DNA from: Wuchereria bancrofti
Lineage: Eukaryota; Nematoda; Chromadorea; Rhabditida; Onchocercidae
Direction of reading: 5' to 3'
Length of the DNA stretch: 64,000 nucleotides
NCBI GenBank assembly: GCA_005281725.1
Contig: SSBO01000003.1
Coordinates: 5,766,495-5,830,494 of the forward strand
Shown here one piece after another: positions 1-12,630 of this stretch. Numbering within the stretch: position 1 is the stretch's first letter; each line of letters starts with the position of its first letter. Below the pieces are notes generated by a model. It was not told where the DNA came from. It saw only the letters and a program-made list of their open reading frames with translations, and made no database searches. The position numbers were made by a program, and so were the translations under genes.

Positions 1-1573
1 TAGGAAGTGTAAATCGAATTAAGTAACTTTAACTTATGGAAAAATAAAAAGGTAAGTGGATGGCGTATTATATAAACGAATCATTTTATACATCCAATAC
101 AGTAAGACAATTATCCCAGTAACAATATATTTAGATTAGTTAACAAATGCGTAACGTAGAATAAATGATCATTTTTGAGAAACGAATATTGTGAAAAATA
201 GGAGACAATCAGAAACGTTTGTTCCTTTCGAATTTGATAACTTAAGAGATTTATAAATATCAAATCCTTATTAATGAATAAATCCTGTAGCCTCATGAAA
301 TCCAATAGTCTTAAAGAAACAACCATAATAGAGCAGTTTTAAGTTGAACTCAATTTTATCTGCAAAGATTGGATCGCTATCAAACTTTTTTGTCGCTATC
401 CGCACTTTCCACTCCCTCAATATCTGCCGCAGATTTTAATATCGCGAAACTCCAAAATATTGTATGAGAGTAGAGAATATGAGTAAGAAATATGTTCTAT
501 GAACTCTTCGAAAAATAATGTCTATATCTTAAACTCTTTGTTTCCAATTTTAAGTTTAGGCTGTAAACCTTTTCATACATTGTTTACTCGTATCAGCTCC
601 TCATTTAGTTAACCTCACTGTTATTTCATCATTAATTGTTTAAACCCACGAGGTTAAACTTAACTGACCTCCTTTGTGGCTTGTCAACTAGTAATTGATT
701 TGCTTGTAAACTAGGTCAACAACTCTTTGTTAGACTGATTACTCTTTCGACTACAGGTCACCTTCTTATTGTAAATCATATACTTTATTTATGCATATTG
801 CTTGTTATATAAAGAAGTCACTCATGTTCAGAGTGAGTATGTTTTTACCAAGAACCAGGAGAGTTCAACCAAAAGGCAGTTCGATCACAAAAAGGGATTT
901 TCGCTACTTGTACTTCAATTCTTCTCTATCAGATTTATTGCATTATTGCTTCTCTGCAATAACATTAAAGGAATCACCTTAATTTCATTACTAAAAGCTA
1001 TTAATAAAATAAATAAAGTTAAGCAAGTTAAAATATCTAACAATCAATAGCTTACTGATTTACCTTTCTAATCCGACTAACAGAATGTGGAGACCTGGAG
1101 ATTATCAGTAATGAGAAAAAAATGCACTAATTTTTGTTTCACTATTCTTTTCCGTTTGTTCGCTTTCTCTGAATAGTTTTAGAACAGTCATACTACTTTA
1201 CATTACAGATGCTAAATTCCTCTAGGTTATTCAAGGTCACACTATTCCACTAAATCAACAATGCGCTTCTTCTACCAATAGGTATAAGACTCTTTCGGCT
1301 TATTAACTCACTTCTCATCATGAATTGAAATCATTAATAAGAATCAGATTTAAGGTATGGTACCTTGACCGAATGAAATTGTGTCTCATTATATATCTAC
1401 AATGATATCTTTTGAAATTTTTGAAAGGTTTTTTTTGAAAGGAATCTTTTTTTCCATAAGTACCATCAAGATATGTTTTCAAGCCACCTATTCACCAGTT
1501 TTTATATTAACGTTATGACACAATGTAACTCGATTATATAGTATAATTTTTTTTTCAATTCTCTAACTATTGT

Positions 1574-1616
1574 GGCCAAGCAAAGAATATTTGGGTCAAA
1601 CATCCTTTGCTTGGCC
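1574..1616. repeat. Perfect 12-bp inverted repeat
   Basis: The arms are 1574-1585 (GGCCAAGCAAAG) and 1605-1616 (CTTTGCTTGGCC), separated by 19 bases. It lies 30 bases before a second, longer hairpin. The role is unknown; it could be part of a small fold-back element. Confidence 0.85.
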
Positions 1617-1646
1617 GAAAATTTCCAGTTTTTTTTTTGAGTTAAG

Positions 1647-1684
1647 AAATCCACCTCGAATTATTTCAAATTCGAGGTGGATTT
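1647..1684. repeat. Perfect 16-bp hairpin
   Basis: The arms are 1647-1662 (AAATCCACCTCGAATT) and 1669-1684 (its exact reverse complement), with a 6-base loop ATTTCA. The G+C-containing core is unusual in this AT-rich setting. The stem is too short for a typical pre-miRNA hairpin. A T-run precedes it and T-rich sequence follows. Confidence 0.9.
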
Positions 1685-2165
1685 TTCATTATTATTGCTA
1701 TTATTATTAATTATTTTGGGCAGATTTCTGAAGTATCGCTTATGTTACTATATACAGAAAGCTTTTGTTGCTATAAAATAGCCGATGATTTGCTTTTATC
1801 CAGAACTGTTTTGAGATTTGTGATCTCTAAATTTATTGGACGATGTAAAGTAGAGGCAGAATGTGACACTAAAAAGCTTCATGGGTGATTGGTAAACTAA
1901 TTTTATAAATAGTCTGAGCACTTCTTTGTTGTAATTAAAATTTTCATCAATTACATATTGTTCTGCTTTACTTTTTGCATAAATCATATGAAAATTTATA
2001 ACATCGAAAGTGTCAGTTACGATAAATGTGTGAAAGGTATCACAGAAGACAGAGAAACTGATATAATAAATAAAAAAAGATCCTTGTAGCGAAACAGCCT
2101 TGAAATGCGTTTCATCAGTTTTAGTGTAAATTGTTTTTTGAAAAAAAGACCTTTCTGTAAAATGA

Positions 2166-5100
2166 CTAAAATGAAACTGAGCGATTCTGGATTTGACGCC
2201 ACAGTTTACCATTTTTAGTACGAGAAGTTAGGATGTTATTACAAGATCTGTGATGAGTGATACACGAAATAGTCACGGACATCAAGACAACTGATAAGAC
2301 GATAACTCCGATTAGAGCCAAGAAAATGAGCTGCGGCATACATTTCACCAAAGAGCGCCTCACAGTATCTGTAATGCCAGGAATAGTTGTACCATGACGA
2401 GCTCCAGTTGATGGATATTTCTTTTCTGCAATAATTCTGTAGAATGAAGGACTTTATTCCCTTAAAATTTAAGAACCTCAGAAATTGAACTTCCAGCCTA
2501 ACTAGACGTGCATGGTTAGTCTTTAGGTATGTTTAACTTTTACATAATTATTACAACACATACAGAGCTCATTTTATTCAGTATATAAAAAAGTACAAAT
2601 TAATTTAAGTAATTTTTTTTTGGCATTTTGGATGACCATGAAAGATAGTACATTTAATCCATAAAAGTTATTTTCCACCAGTATATTCAATAAATAATTT
2701 GTTCAAGCCTTATTCGAAATAAAATACTGACTAAAATTTTAGTATCCGAAAAATGAAGGCAAGTAACAAAATGTTTACCAAAATAGGCGACCTGATCAGG
2801 TGACTCAAGAACTGTTATGACACCACTTACGTCATATGAGGAATAATGATCTTTCTTTGATGATTCCATAAAAGAATCTTTTTTTGCTAATCTATTTGTG
2901 AAGGAATTTCGTTTTGCTCGTCGTTTATAAATGCTAAAATAGGTAAACAAATGTATGGTAATAAATTCTAATTCCATACTATATAAAAACGTACTATATA
3001 AAGTTGTTAAAAGTGTGACAAGAAAAACACGAAATTAGATTCCATTTTCCTTTATTTTACTATTAGCAAATACATCAATGCAGCTATATCTTACCTAGGT
3101 TCTACTTGTATTTCTTTTTCAGAATTCCTTGGTAGTGGTTGCACGGATGGTGGCATCGCGTCGCTACTCTCCAGATAAAACCCATAATCATCAGTTGCCG
3201 ATATAAAAAACGGTTCTTCTGCATCCGATGATTCTGTGAACGACCGCAAATGTGGTGGCGGTGTTATCAAGTTAAGCTTTCTGGTTGTTACATTCCACGA
3301 TCCCTTATTTGTTGATATTTCTTGTGCTGCATTTGCTGTTAATGTTCCGTTTGCTGATGTCAATGGGACAAATGCACCGCTGGATTTGCCGCTCTCTCTA
3401 CCATCTTTTTCACTTCTTGGACATTGGACATATGGCTGAAAAAAAATTTTTTTACATATTTAATGTTTATTACATTTCCTGAATCAAAATACCCAAAAAT
3501 TGAAATATAACTGTTTGATGAAATTTGAATTATTGCTCACTCACTCACTCACTTACGTTTTTTCAAGAAAATTAACAAATTGAGTAAAATTAAAAAAGTG
3601 AGATAACACAACTAACTGCAGATAATTGACAACTATCATTTGACGGTGCACAAATACGGATTTGACAAGTAAAACGGGTTATTGCCTTCCCGGCAAACTT
3701 GAAAACATGCATCTCCTGAAAGATATCAATTTCGGATACATATTGTAAAGTTATTTATAGTCATTTTACGAACATAACCAGACATAATCAACGGAATTTT
3801 GTATTAGAGTAGTTGTCGTAATTAATTATCATAAAATTAGTGTTTCTAATGTGTTTAATTGAAGCTAACTAAAATTAATTTTAGATGATATCAGAACAAT
3901 CACCACCAGCTTATCATTGCTGCAATTTATAAAGTCAGTTTCATTTTTACTTGTGAAGCAGTTCGTCGGTCAAGTGAATATACAGGAGTTTGCAGAATGT
4001 ATTGATCAACACCGCACCTATATAAGTCATATTTTAATCGCCCTAGTTCTCTTCCTTAAATATTCAAAAGTTTTGAAAGATGAATTACTAAAAGAGAGAA
4101 ATGAATTTTTTTAACGGAAGAATTAAAAATAAATCTTGATTAGATTGCTTGAAAAGATTAAATACCAGAAAAATTGTCACATGTTAAATTTATATGAAAT
4201 CTTATTACCCGTCAGCACTGATAATTAAAATATGATTTCCTTCGCCATCTTCCACATAACAATTTTGTACCAGTATTTGAAAGTTTTCTGAAATATTCGA
4301 TCAGAAGTGGGGAATTGAAGTTAAAAAGCAAAACTAAAAATATTAATGCTACTTACCACCATAACATTTCCAAACATGATAAACAGTTTCTCCAAGCAAA
4401 GCGTAACGTATAAGCGGTCCATCGACTGAATTCCGCCTGATCTGGTAACTGCATCTAGGTGTTACCAGATCAAATTTTGGCTCTAGATCAGATGACACCG
4501 ACTCGCTAAAAGTTTCTACTTAATTTGGAATTATTTGACACACATAGAAATACTCACAACTATAAGAATGAAGATTAAATGTTGTGAATAACTTAATTCA
4601 ACTCATAGATGTTAAATGTCGTTCTTACCTTACTGAAAGTGACTGTTGAAGATCCTCAATAACATCTGTACCCAGATAAACACATTGGGCGCAATAGGAA
4701 CGGTCATTATCAGTGATGAAAACCGGGTGTAGCTGTACAGTTATGCAAATCTTATAAATGACAGACGACGGGTTTTTCTGAAGTTGTTTGAAAGTCATGA
4801 AAAAAAAGAGAATCCTCCATTTTCTTGACTTCATAAAAAATGTGAAACAGAATAATAAGTTGATTAAAAGTCAAAAAGAGTTTCGCCAAGCAATTCTATA
4901 CCGTCTTCTTGATTGTCATACCACAATTTCCGAGTAGCAATGTGAGCTGATTTGCTTCCCTAATGGCACAATCTGGATCACCAATATGATCTTCTGCATA
5001 AATATGCGACGGATTTGATTCATTCGTTTGGACCTAAGATGAATAAATTCTAACTAACAATTATTGATGATGGTAGAAGATGACTAATTAGTAATTGAAT

Positions 5101-5905
5101 TTGATATTCAAACACGGCACATTAAAAATAGTAAACTTATCTGCAAATTGTATGACTTATAAAACAAAAGGTTTAAAAAATTTAGGCAAAAATTTTGGCA
5201 CTGAACTCTTTGAGATTTATTTAATAAGAAAATTGATCGATACACATATTTCATCTATCGCATTATCTTCAAATTTAAATAATGGAATGGTAGAAAGTCG
5301 TGAACAGACAAATGATTCAGTTCCTAAGTTTCAATTGAAAATGATTTTGTCAACCTCAAAATGCTTGTAGAAAGTTCAGATAATCAGAATAAAAAAATTA
5401 GTGAATTCAAAGAAAGTAATACAACTTGGCTTCAAGCAAAAAATATAAGCTATCAAGATCACTGTAGAATTTTAGATTCGTATCTTTTCCATATAAGGCT
5501 GTAAATTTCTAATAGCAAATGAATGAATTAGTGATAAAATCATTTTATGATCAGATCATATATCTCAAATAGCAAAATTTATTACGACCGAATTACTTAT
5601 TTGTATTAAAATAAGATACTTGAATGTGAATTCTTTCTGGTTCGCATGTAACGATTGGTTTTTCCAGAATTGCATTTGAGTATATTACGCTGAAGTAACT
5701 ACCACTCAGAATCTGCAATTTGCGCTTTTTAAGAGAGAAAAATTAATTTATAGCTCCATTCAATTCCAAATCTTCATGTGATACTAATTATATTATTCAA
5801 ATTATAATTTATTGCTATAGTAATTACCAACCAACTTACTGCTACAATTATTATCAGCTAACTTACTGTTATAATATTTATCAGCAGACCAAGATTTAAG
5901 CGCAT
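2166..5905 (-). CDS. ZP-domain (cuticlin-like) transmembrane protein, 11 exons
   Basis: Exons in transcript order are 5905-5867, 5712-5620, 5033-4902, 4777-4629, 4505-4357, 4287-4209, 4017-3951, 3715-3617, 3435-3095, 2933-2779 and 2425-2166. Phases agree at every junction and give about 520 residues. It starts MRLNLGLLINIIT, a short hydrophobic signal. A complete zona pellucida domain follows, with recognisable blocks: PIVTCEPERIHI, LLLGNCGM, VQLHPVFITDNDRSYCAQC, PRCSYQIRRNSVDGPLIRYA, YHVWKC and HVFKFAGKAITRFTCQIRIC. Exon 9 is Ser/Thr/Pro-rich with Asn-Xaa-Ser/Thr sites. Exon 10 carries KRRAKR, a furin-type site placed between ZP domain and membrane as in the family. Exon 11 has a roughly 22-residue hydrophobic segment (LIFLALIGVIVLSVVLMSV) and a short basic tail. 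Nematode ZP proteins of this type are cuticle or apical-matrix components. The specific paralogue cannot be named. The first exon could have an unseen partner upstream. Confidence 0.9.
3536..3555. repeat. (TCAC)n microsatellite
   Basis: Five tandem TCAC units lie in the intron between exons 8 and 9 of the ZP gene. This is simple-sequence DNA with no evident function. Confidence 0.8.
4438..4472. repeat. 12-bp inverted repeat inside a ZP coding exon
   Basis: The arms TGATCTGGTAAC (4438-4449) and GTTACCAGATCA (4461-4472) are perfect complements with an 11-base spacer. Both arms lie within exon 5 of the ZP gene (4357-4505), at the stretch encoding the conserved PRCSYQIRR block. The transcript could form a strong hairpin here. 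Confidence 0.8.
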
Positions 5906-5925
5906 ATTGATAATCCTGAAAAACT
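5906..5925 (-). other. Probable trans-splice acceptor of the ZP gene
   Basis: On the minus strand GTTTTTCAG ends at 5916, leaving a 10-base 5' UTR before the ATG at 5905. A strong acceptor with no obvious upstream donor, placed just before the start codon, is the usual arrangement for spliced-leader addition in nematodes. An ordinary upstream non-coding exon cannot be excluded. Confidence 0.45.
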
Positions 5926-8900
5926 TCACCAAACATGTACTTATTTTTTAATGGCTTCATAAAATTAAATGTCCAGTAACTCAGTTTTAAGCAAATGTTA
6001 ACTAATAAAGCAATCCAATATAACTAATTAGTATCATTACAAGAAGTACAATAAATTTACAAGTGTAAACTTCAAATTCTTTTTAACGTTGTACGTCAGC
6101 TTTAGTTAAAAATAGATCATTGGCTTAATTAAAGCAATTTATTAGCAATATTTGAATTTAATAAAGTATAAATCAAGGAACTGAGGTTGTCATTTAAACT
6201 TGTCATTGACTAGACTAAGTAATGTTCCACGATGATATATTCGTGTCATCGCAAGAAATGCAAAAAAAGGCATGCAATAAAAACCTTTTATAAAATCTTA
6301 ATCAATTAAAGCAGTTTGTCCGAGCACTCATCAGGATGAATGCTACTTCAGAAATAAAATCCGATTTCTTTAGACTTGATCGAGAATCAATCTTCATCTC
6401 TTTCGTCTCTTTCGTCCATAGCAATATGTAGGCATTACAACCTGTTAATTTTACTATTATTATGAAGTATTTGAAGATGCTGTAACCACTTATATTAAAA
6501 ACAAGAATCTCTTCATCACCTTTCACATATACCTTCTTTTAAAATCTTTTGAAAAATTTTCATTCCTCAACTCTTCATCTTTTGTATATCTCTTTCTTCT
6601 TCGTTTTATTGAAGTACTAATATCAGCCATTTACATCCTCTTCTAACTTTATTAGAAATTCCTAAAATTCTGTTGTATTAATCTAATAAACCCGAATTTT
6701 CAATTTTCTGCGTCTCAGTTCTTTTGGATTTTAGAGAAAAGCAAATGATTCCACCATCTTTTACATTATGATCATATGGAAATTCTTGAAACTCTATAGA
6801 GATTCATTAAATATTTTTGGAATTATGGTCTTTTTAATTTCCGAATTGTGTAAAACCAGAAACAATGAAGATGTGCCATTCTTTTTAATTAAAGAAAACA
6901 TCCATAAATCGATCGATTTTCTCTATAATTTTGCAGTCAAGATGGACTTGGAGTCAACTTGTGCAGTGATCTAACTTCGCTTTCATTGCAATCGGAGAGA
7001 TTTTATCGGACAGATAAAAGAGCAGGGAGATTTGTTACGTTCAGTGGGTTCAGTTCACGTTTCCCACAAAATGTCATTATCGTTATGTTTATGTGATAAA
7101 ACGTTTTCTTACTCTTATAAGAAACGAAGACATTTGTTAAGTGAAACATTTGGTGACAGTACTTGCTTAATCAGTGTTTCCGTTTCGTTGATGTTTAGGA
7201 TGTAAAATTTGCATTCTTCAAATTGTTTTAAAGGAACGCCATTGATAAAAGCTAGCCAAACAAACTGGATTCGGAAAGATTTAAAATTCCTATTTTGTCC
7301 ATTCCTTTTCCGTTTCAATGAATAAGCTCCAGTCAATGGCTCAACCAGTCAATGAATGAATGTAATTAGAAGAGAATTCTCTCCTTTTGCCATTTTCTAA
7401 GAAATCTTCTGAATTCTCTCCGTTACCATTTTGTTATTCCTCCACGAATTTGAACCATTTTAACTTTTAATAAAACAGTGCTAATAATCAAAATATAAGA
7501 ACAATGAACAATTTTTTCCTGAAAATAATAAATGAATGATTATGAAGACATTTGCTAGCGTTCTCAGTTTAATGAAATTTGAAGATTAAGGAATGAGTAG
7601 ATGACAATTCCGACATTCTAAAGAAATTAAAATGCTAACGGTAATATTAAAAGGAGCATAGATGTTTAAGATTTCGATCTGAAGAAGAAACAAATTGAGA
7701 CTATGCGACACTACAAACTTTACTCCTGCCTTCTCCAATATATGTGTCTTAAGAGAGTTGCAAATGCAGAAACAGAGAGAGAAAAGACTTTTAGCAAAAT
7801 GTCCTCTTAAATAAATTTTTGTAAAGAACTTCACTTTTTTTTATAAAAAAACGTTTTTAGCGGCATTCTCAATTTACAGACTTAATTTGTTTTCAGAATG
7901 ATGTTTTCCGCTTTCTATTAGACTTATTATATGAATGGATTTTCTCTTTTTTGCCTACTTATCAAGATTTCTTTATCTCTTTTTTTTTCATTTTATTCTA
8001 ATCACCACTTTTTGCTACAATCTTTCGTAAGCAGATATTTTCTTACTGTAGCACTCATCGATACCGAGTAAATTTAAGGTGATATTGCATAAAACTGAAC
8101 AGAGGGAACACATGCTGATGCCAGTCAGTGGTCAGTGTAGGGAATATCTCTGCTCATTTAAGAATTATTGAGAGATCGTTGACGGACCTAATTAGGCCTG
8201 TCGATTAATTATTAGGGATAAGTTTGAACGAGTAATCAGAAAGGGTGATGAAAACTCTGTAAAGCATTGAAAAACGCAAATTCTAATGTAAGTGTGAGTA
8301 TAAATACCATCATAAAAATAGCATTCCGTCGTTTGGTTTTTCCGTGAACCTTAGTTAGAGACAATATTGAGAATAAAAATATGAATTTTGCTTTTTAATT
8401 ACATTAAAAAAAAAATCAGTAGCTTTGAAAATATCGTGCTTTATTATCTTTTGCTAGCCTTGTTTATTTTAATAGCATATATTATTAAACTGATGAAATG
8501 TTGAACCAACCATTTTTTGAAAGCTCTTTTGAATTTAGTAGTATTTTTAAGGCAAAATGATAGTTGAAATAAGTACAAATTATGCAAATTTCTTGCATTT
8601 TTCTCATAAGCATTTGTTCTTTTTCTATGACGAAGTAATTCAATTTAAACGTTGTTTACAAATTTCATTCAAAGAAGCGGTTAGTTCCTTTCCAATGCCA
8701 GCATTAAATTCGCGACAAAAATTTTCACAAGGTATGAAAAATTAATTTAGGTATTCATACATTGTATTTATCTTATCACTGTCGCGAAAAGTAATGTGAT
8801 TGCGAAATCTTGGTCTCTTAGATTAACTTAAGCATTAATTTAGTCGTAATTTTTCAGTTGGAAGAAATTGGCTACTTGTAACTGTCTGCAAGTAGTGCTT

Positions 8901-8983
8901 GAAAATAATGGACCATTTGCAAAATATTCAGTCTAAAACCGAAAGCGGAAAAAAAACAAAGAGCTTTTGTTGACAAGGATCAG
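5926..8983. other. Intergenic, no gene seen
   Basis: About 3 kb between the divergent ZP gene and the next plus-strand gene. Short open frames occur on both strands, but their composition (Lys, Asn, Phe, Ile) looks like random AT-rich translation, and no phase-consistent splice chain was found. It probably holds the promoters of both flanking genes. Confidence 0.5.
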
Positions 8984-11900
8984 ATGAACGAAAAGGGTTG
9001 CCTAATGCTACTAAAATATATATTGCCATTATATTTCATTCCATTTCAGAGAGCAAAGGTCAAGAGACAAAATGGGATGAAAAAGAGAAAAATTCTATTT
9101 TTCAGAAAAACTTCGTCGCTGTTGGTAAACACCATCAATTGTTTCCTACACTTTATAAGTATCTTAAAACATTTAAAAAGTTTTCAAATTCGAGACTTTT
9201 TGAATTTTTCTTAGAATTATGAATTAAAATAAAAATTAACAGTCCTATGATTAGTGATGGTTTACTGTTTCAGATCAAAAGAACAACGGTAGTACTACTA
9301 GCAAGGCGAGCCGAACGTACGTTTAATGCAATTCTAGTAGTATTTTATTAGTTAATTAATTATTTAGGTTCACTATTTTGATGCATTTGTTTTTCACATT
9401 AAACAATAGCTTTTAATTACTGGTGAGAGAAATTAATTTATTTTGTGAATCTCTTTACAACTCTCTAATTTGTGATTGTCTAATTATTTTTTGATTTAAT
9501 TCAGATTGTTCATTAGTTTGAAACAGACACGACTTATTTGATATTTTTAGTTGGCTCAGCAAATTATTATCTCAAAATATATTTCTAAAAAAGAATTTCC
9601 GTTGTATTTTTCTTGACATTATGCAAAACAAGTTTGCAAAAAGTGATGCAATCATGCTTAACAAATCGAACCCAACTTGGGTGGTTTTTTTAATTTCAAC
9701 TGAACAATAACGGCATTCAGCAATATTGAATTACTGATTCATAAAGAAAATCACCAATTATTCATTTTTTTAAAATTTTGTTCGGTTGATTTTATTTATC
9801 AAAATACTCAAACAGTTTCCCTTTGTGATTGTTAAATTTTTCGGTTGTTGAAAAGTGAATATTTTTAACTTTTAAATTTATTGATATTTCAGTATCGATC
9901 AACATTTCAGTATCGATGAACACCATGTTATCTACACAGGTTGTTGAGATTTGTTCAGTTTTCTTCTATAAGTTAGTCATACATAATTAATTAATTTATG
10001 GCTTGAAATTCGAGTATTGTCTCAGGAGAACGTCATAGAAGTTACCTATCATCTTTTCGAATATCATGCCTAGTGATTTCAGAATTATTGATAATCACTT
10101 TCAGGTATTTCAAACGAGATTGCAACAAAGTTAGTGCTAATGTTAATGGGCTTTATGGTCACTCTAATCTTATTATGCATATTTTTGATACTTTCTATAT
10201 ATATTTATTACAAAGAAAAAGACGAAGAGCTTTTTACTGATAATAAGAATGAACCAGCGAAGGTGAAAGTTGACAAAGGTAAAACTAGAAAAATGTGAAA
10301 GCTACAAAAGCAACAAGTTTGAAGTGCGTTTGCTGTTTGAAATACGAATAATGTAGAAAATTTTTTGCATTAGACATTTTTTTTTTGATGCTAGCATTGC
10401 AGAAATTTTTGTACATGAATTTTAAATGAATCAGTCAATTTCAGCTCATTCTCCGTATATCATAACTCCGGAACAAAAGATCACTCAACAATTGCTATCC
10501 ACCGAGGTAATAAGAAAGAAAGAATTTGGTTCAAGAATTTAAATGAATTATTTCATTATAATTTCCATTTCTAAAGTTTATTGAATATTCACAGATGGTG
10601 ACATCTATCGGGTGTTCAGCAGATGATATCGCTCAGTTGCTACGATACATAGCTTTATATGGTGAATTATCAGAAGTTGAAATTTATCAAACTCCGCTAA
10701 CATTTATCCGTTTAGTGGTGCGTGGTAAAACAAAATTCGATAAGGACGGTAGGTTCCATTTGCACCTATGTGTCATAATCTCTCGTAGAATTATCAGAGC
10801 GACCCTCTTTGACTGTAAGTGATTCTAATGGTCGCTAACTCTTTCAATATTTTCGGTTAGTGATCGTAATTTTTTTTTTTGTAAATATTTTGCTAACGTG
10901 ATTGTTTTGAATGGCAAAATTTGTGACGAAATATGCTGGAGAGGTCATTAAAACGTTGACCTAACAGTTTTCGAAATTCACAATGCAAAAAAATAAGAAA
11001 TTCACTTAAAATTAAGATTTATTGTAATATTCAGTGCAACTACAGCAATGCAAGTTACAGATTCTAAAAGAAAGCAGAAATCGGTTCCGAAATCAGAATC
11101 AAAACTAGGCTTGCATAATGAGAAAGAGGTTAGTTTCGTCTGCACTGCTGTATCTGTGCTTTCATACTAATAGAGCAGATTATAAAATGTAGGATAAAAA
11201 ATATTCGCAATAAATTTTCAAAAAACAATAATTTCTTCTTTCAAATGCAATAATTTTCAGACTTCAGACACAATGAAGAGATCGAAGAAGTGAAGTTACT
11301 TAATTTCTAGCATCATTTAAGTCTATTTAGCTCTTATTTTCTCTTTCTAAATATGTTTTTCAAAGCTTTGCATCAGTTTATTTGACTTAATATATTCTGA
11401 GAAATTCTCAAATTTCAAATTTCTGAAAAAGTTCGTGTTTCTTATTGAAAACAACAAAGGATACGAGATTTTTGGTGAATAACTTTAAGTTCTATTTGCA
11501 GAAGCATGCAACAACGGCAAGTTATCTCATCCTCTAAACCAAGTCTGTTTTGGCATTTCTGAAATTTTCTTTCAGTATCTTATCAAACGTTATAATACAA
11601 AGGGGTTATGTCAGCACACTATATTCCACAAAACTTTTGTAACTTTTTATTTCGAGAGAAAAATACTCGTGGACATGAATTATCCAACAGATTGAACAGT
11701 GGCAATGAAATAAAACGAAGCTCGAGAAGAGGCAATGCTATGGTAAATAATTAGTCTCGAGAAATGTTAGTTAGAGTTGACATGGCACGAATGAGAAAAG
11801 AATTGGGATGAGGAGACCTTGTGGTTATTTTAAAAGACCCTTTGAAAAATAATGGATTAGATCTGAAAAAAAATTAAGAAATTAAATGTTGCAATTTGTG

Positions 11901-12630
11901 GAGAAAAATTGACCGTTAATTGCTTAACGAGTTGAGATTAATAGAATTAAACTGTTGGTATGAAATAATTTAAACTTCAGAGGAAAGGTAAAAAGGAGAA
12001 GAATAGGAAGAAAAAAAGTTCAAAGTAGGTTTCAATTTTATATTTGTCAGTACTGATCGATTCAACTATTTTCTTTAGTGCAGAACAATAATCAGACGTT
12101 GGTATTTGCCCGCATCAGCTATTTTTTTCCACAATTTATCGTTCATTTACAGCTGCAATCCTCAATAAATATGAAATAATGCATTGCAGATCACGACTAA
12201 GCCGCCAATTGGTTGAAGCATCTCCACATGCGCACGAAAGAATGCTAAATAGAAGTTCTTTAGTCCTTTATATTTTTTATCCTGTGTTACCTATGTCACC
12301 TATGCGACACAGCAAAGCAAATAATTTTTTTTAAATGTATTTAGAAAAATAAATTTAACTGCAGGGCTAAGGATGAAACAGTCGAAAAGATCAAGAAAAG
12401 TACGGGATCTTCATATGAAAGAAAATGGTAAACATTTCAGCAGTTGATTGCCAATTCTTTATAGAATGAGTAAATTCATAGATCTTTAGATGATGAATGA
12501 ATTCGCTTTTCCAGGAAATTAATGTTAAAAGAATGAAAGTTTTGTTTATTCAGATGGAATACAAGTGAAAGCGAAAAAGCGCAAACATTTGAAGGAAAGT
12601 AAATATCGCAAGAAACACGAATTTCATTAA
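8984..12630 (+). CDS. Single-pass membrane protein with Lys-rich tail; alternative 3' ends (unassigned)
   Basis: I do not recognise the family. Phase-consistent exons are 8984-8996 (weakest), 9050-9124, 9274-9316, 9893-9939, 10105-10278, 10445-10506, 10595-10752 and 11035-11128. These lead either to a terminal exon at 11261-11293 (ending MKRSKK, stop) or to 11981-12024, 12365-12399 and 12554-12630 (KKEKNRKKKSS.. KKRKHLKESKYRKKHEFH, stop). Both routes keep phase. The N-terminal part is hydrophilic. Exon 10105-10278 encodes one membrane helix (VLMLMGFMVTLILLCIFLIL) followed by YIYYKEKDEE. Exon 10595-10752 has an ordered-looking segment (SADDIAQLLRYIALYGELS) with alternating hydrophobics. The tail is rich in Lys and Ser. 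Exon 9893 has duplicated acceptors 18 bases apart. A start further upstream is possible. The gene structure is inferred without transcript data; the middle exons are the most secure. Confidence 0.65.
9886..9921 (+). repeat. 18-bp tandem duplication carrying two splice acceptors
   Basis: ATTTCAGTATCGAT(C/G)AAC is present twice, at 9886-9903 and 9904-9921, with one base difference. Each copy contains TTTCAG. The spacing is a multiple of three, so use of the second acceptor removes six residues without a frameshift. Confidence 0.9.

Larger units (their letters stand above)
1..2165. other. Intergenic, no gene seen
   Basis: This AT-rich stretch has only short open frames with Lys/Asn/Ile/Phe-heavy composition and no convincing splice-site chain. 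Its notable content is a pair of neighbouring inverted repeats at 1574-1616 and 1647-1684, listed separately. It borders the 3' end of the ZP-domain gene on the minus strand, so part of it up to about 1800 may be that gene's 3' UTR and downstream sequence. Confidence 0.6.

Noticed and set aside
791..1050. Two overlapping plus-strand frames
   Set aside because: Same DNA read in two frames, no splice chain and no recognisable domain.
5095..5370. 91-residue plus-strand frame
   Set aside because: Lies in an intron-exon region of the well-supported minus-strand ZP gene and has Lys/Asn/Ile/Leu-rich noise-like composition.
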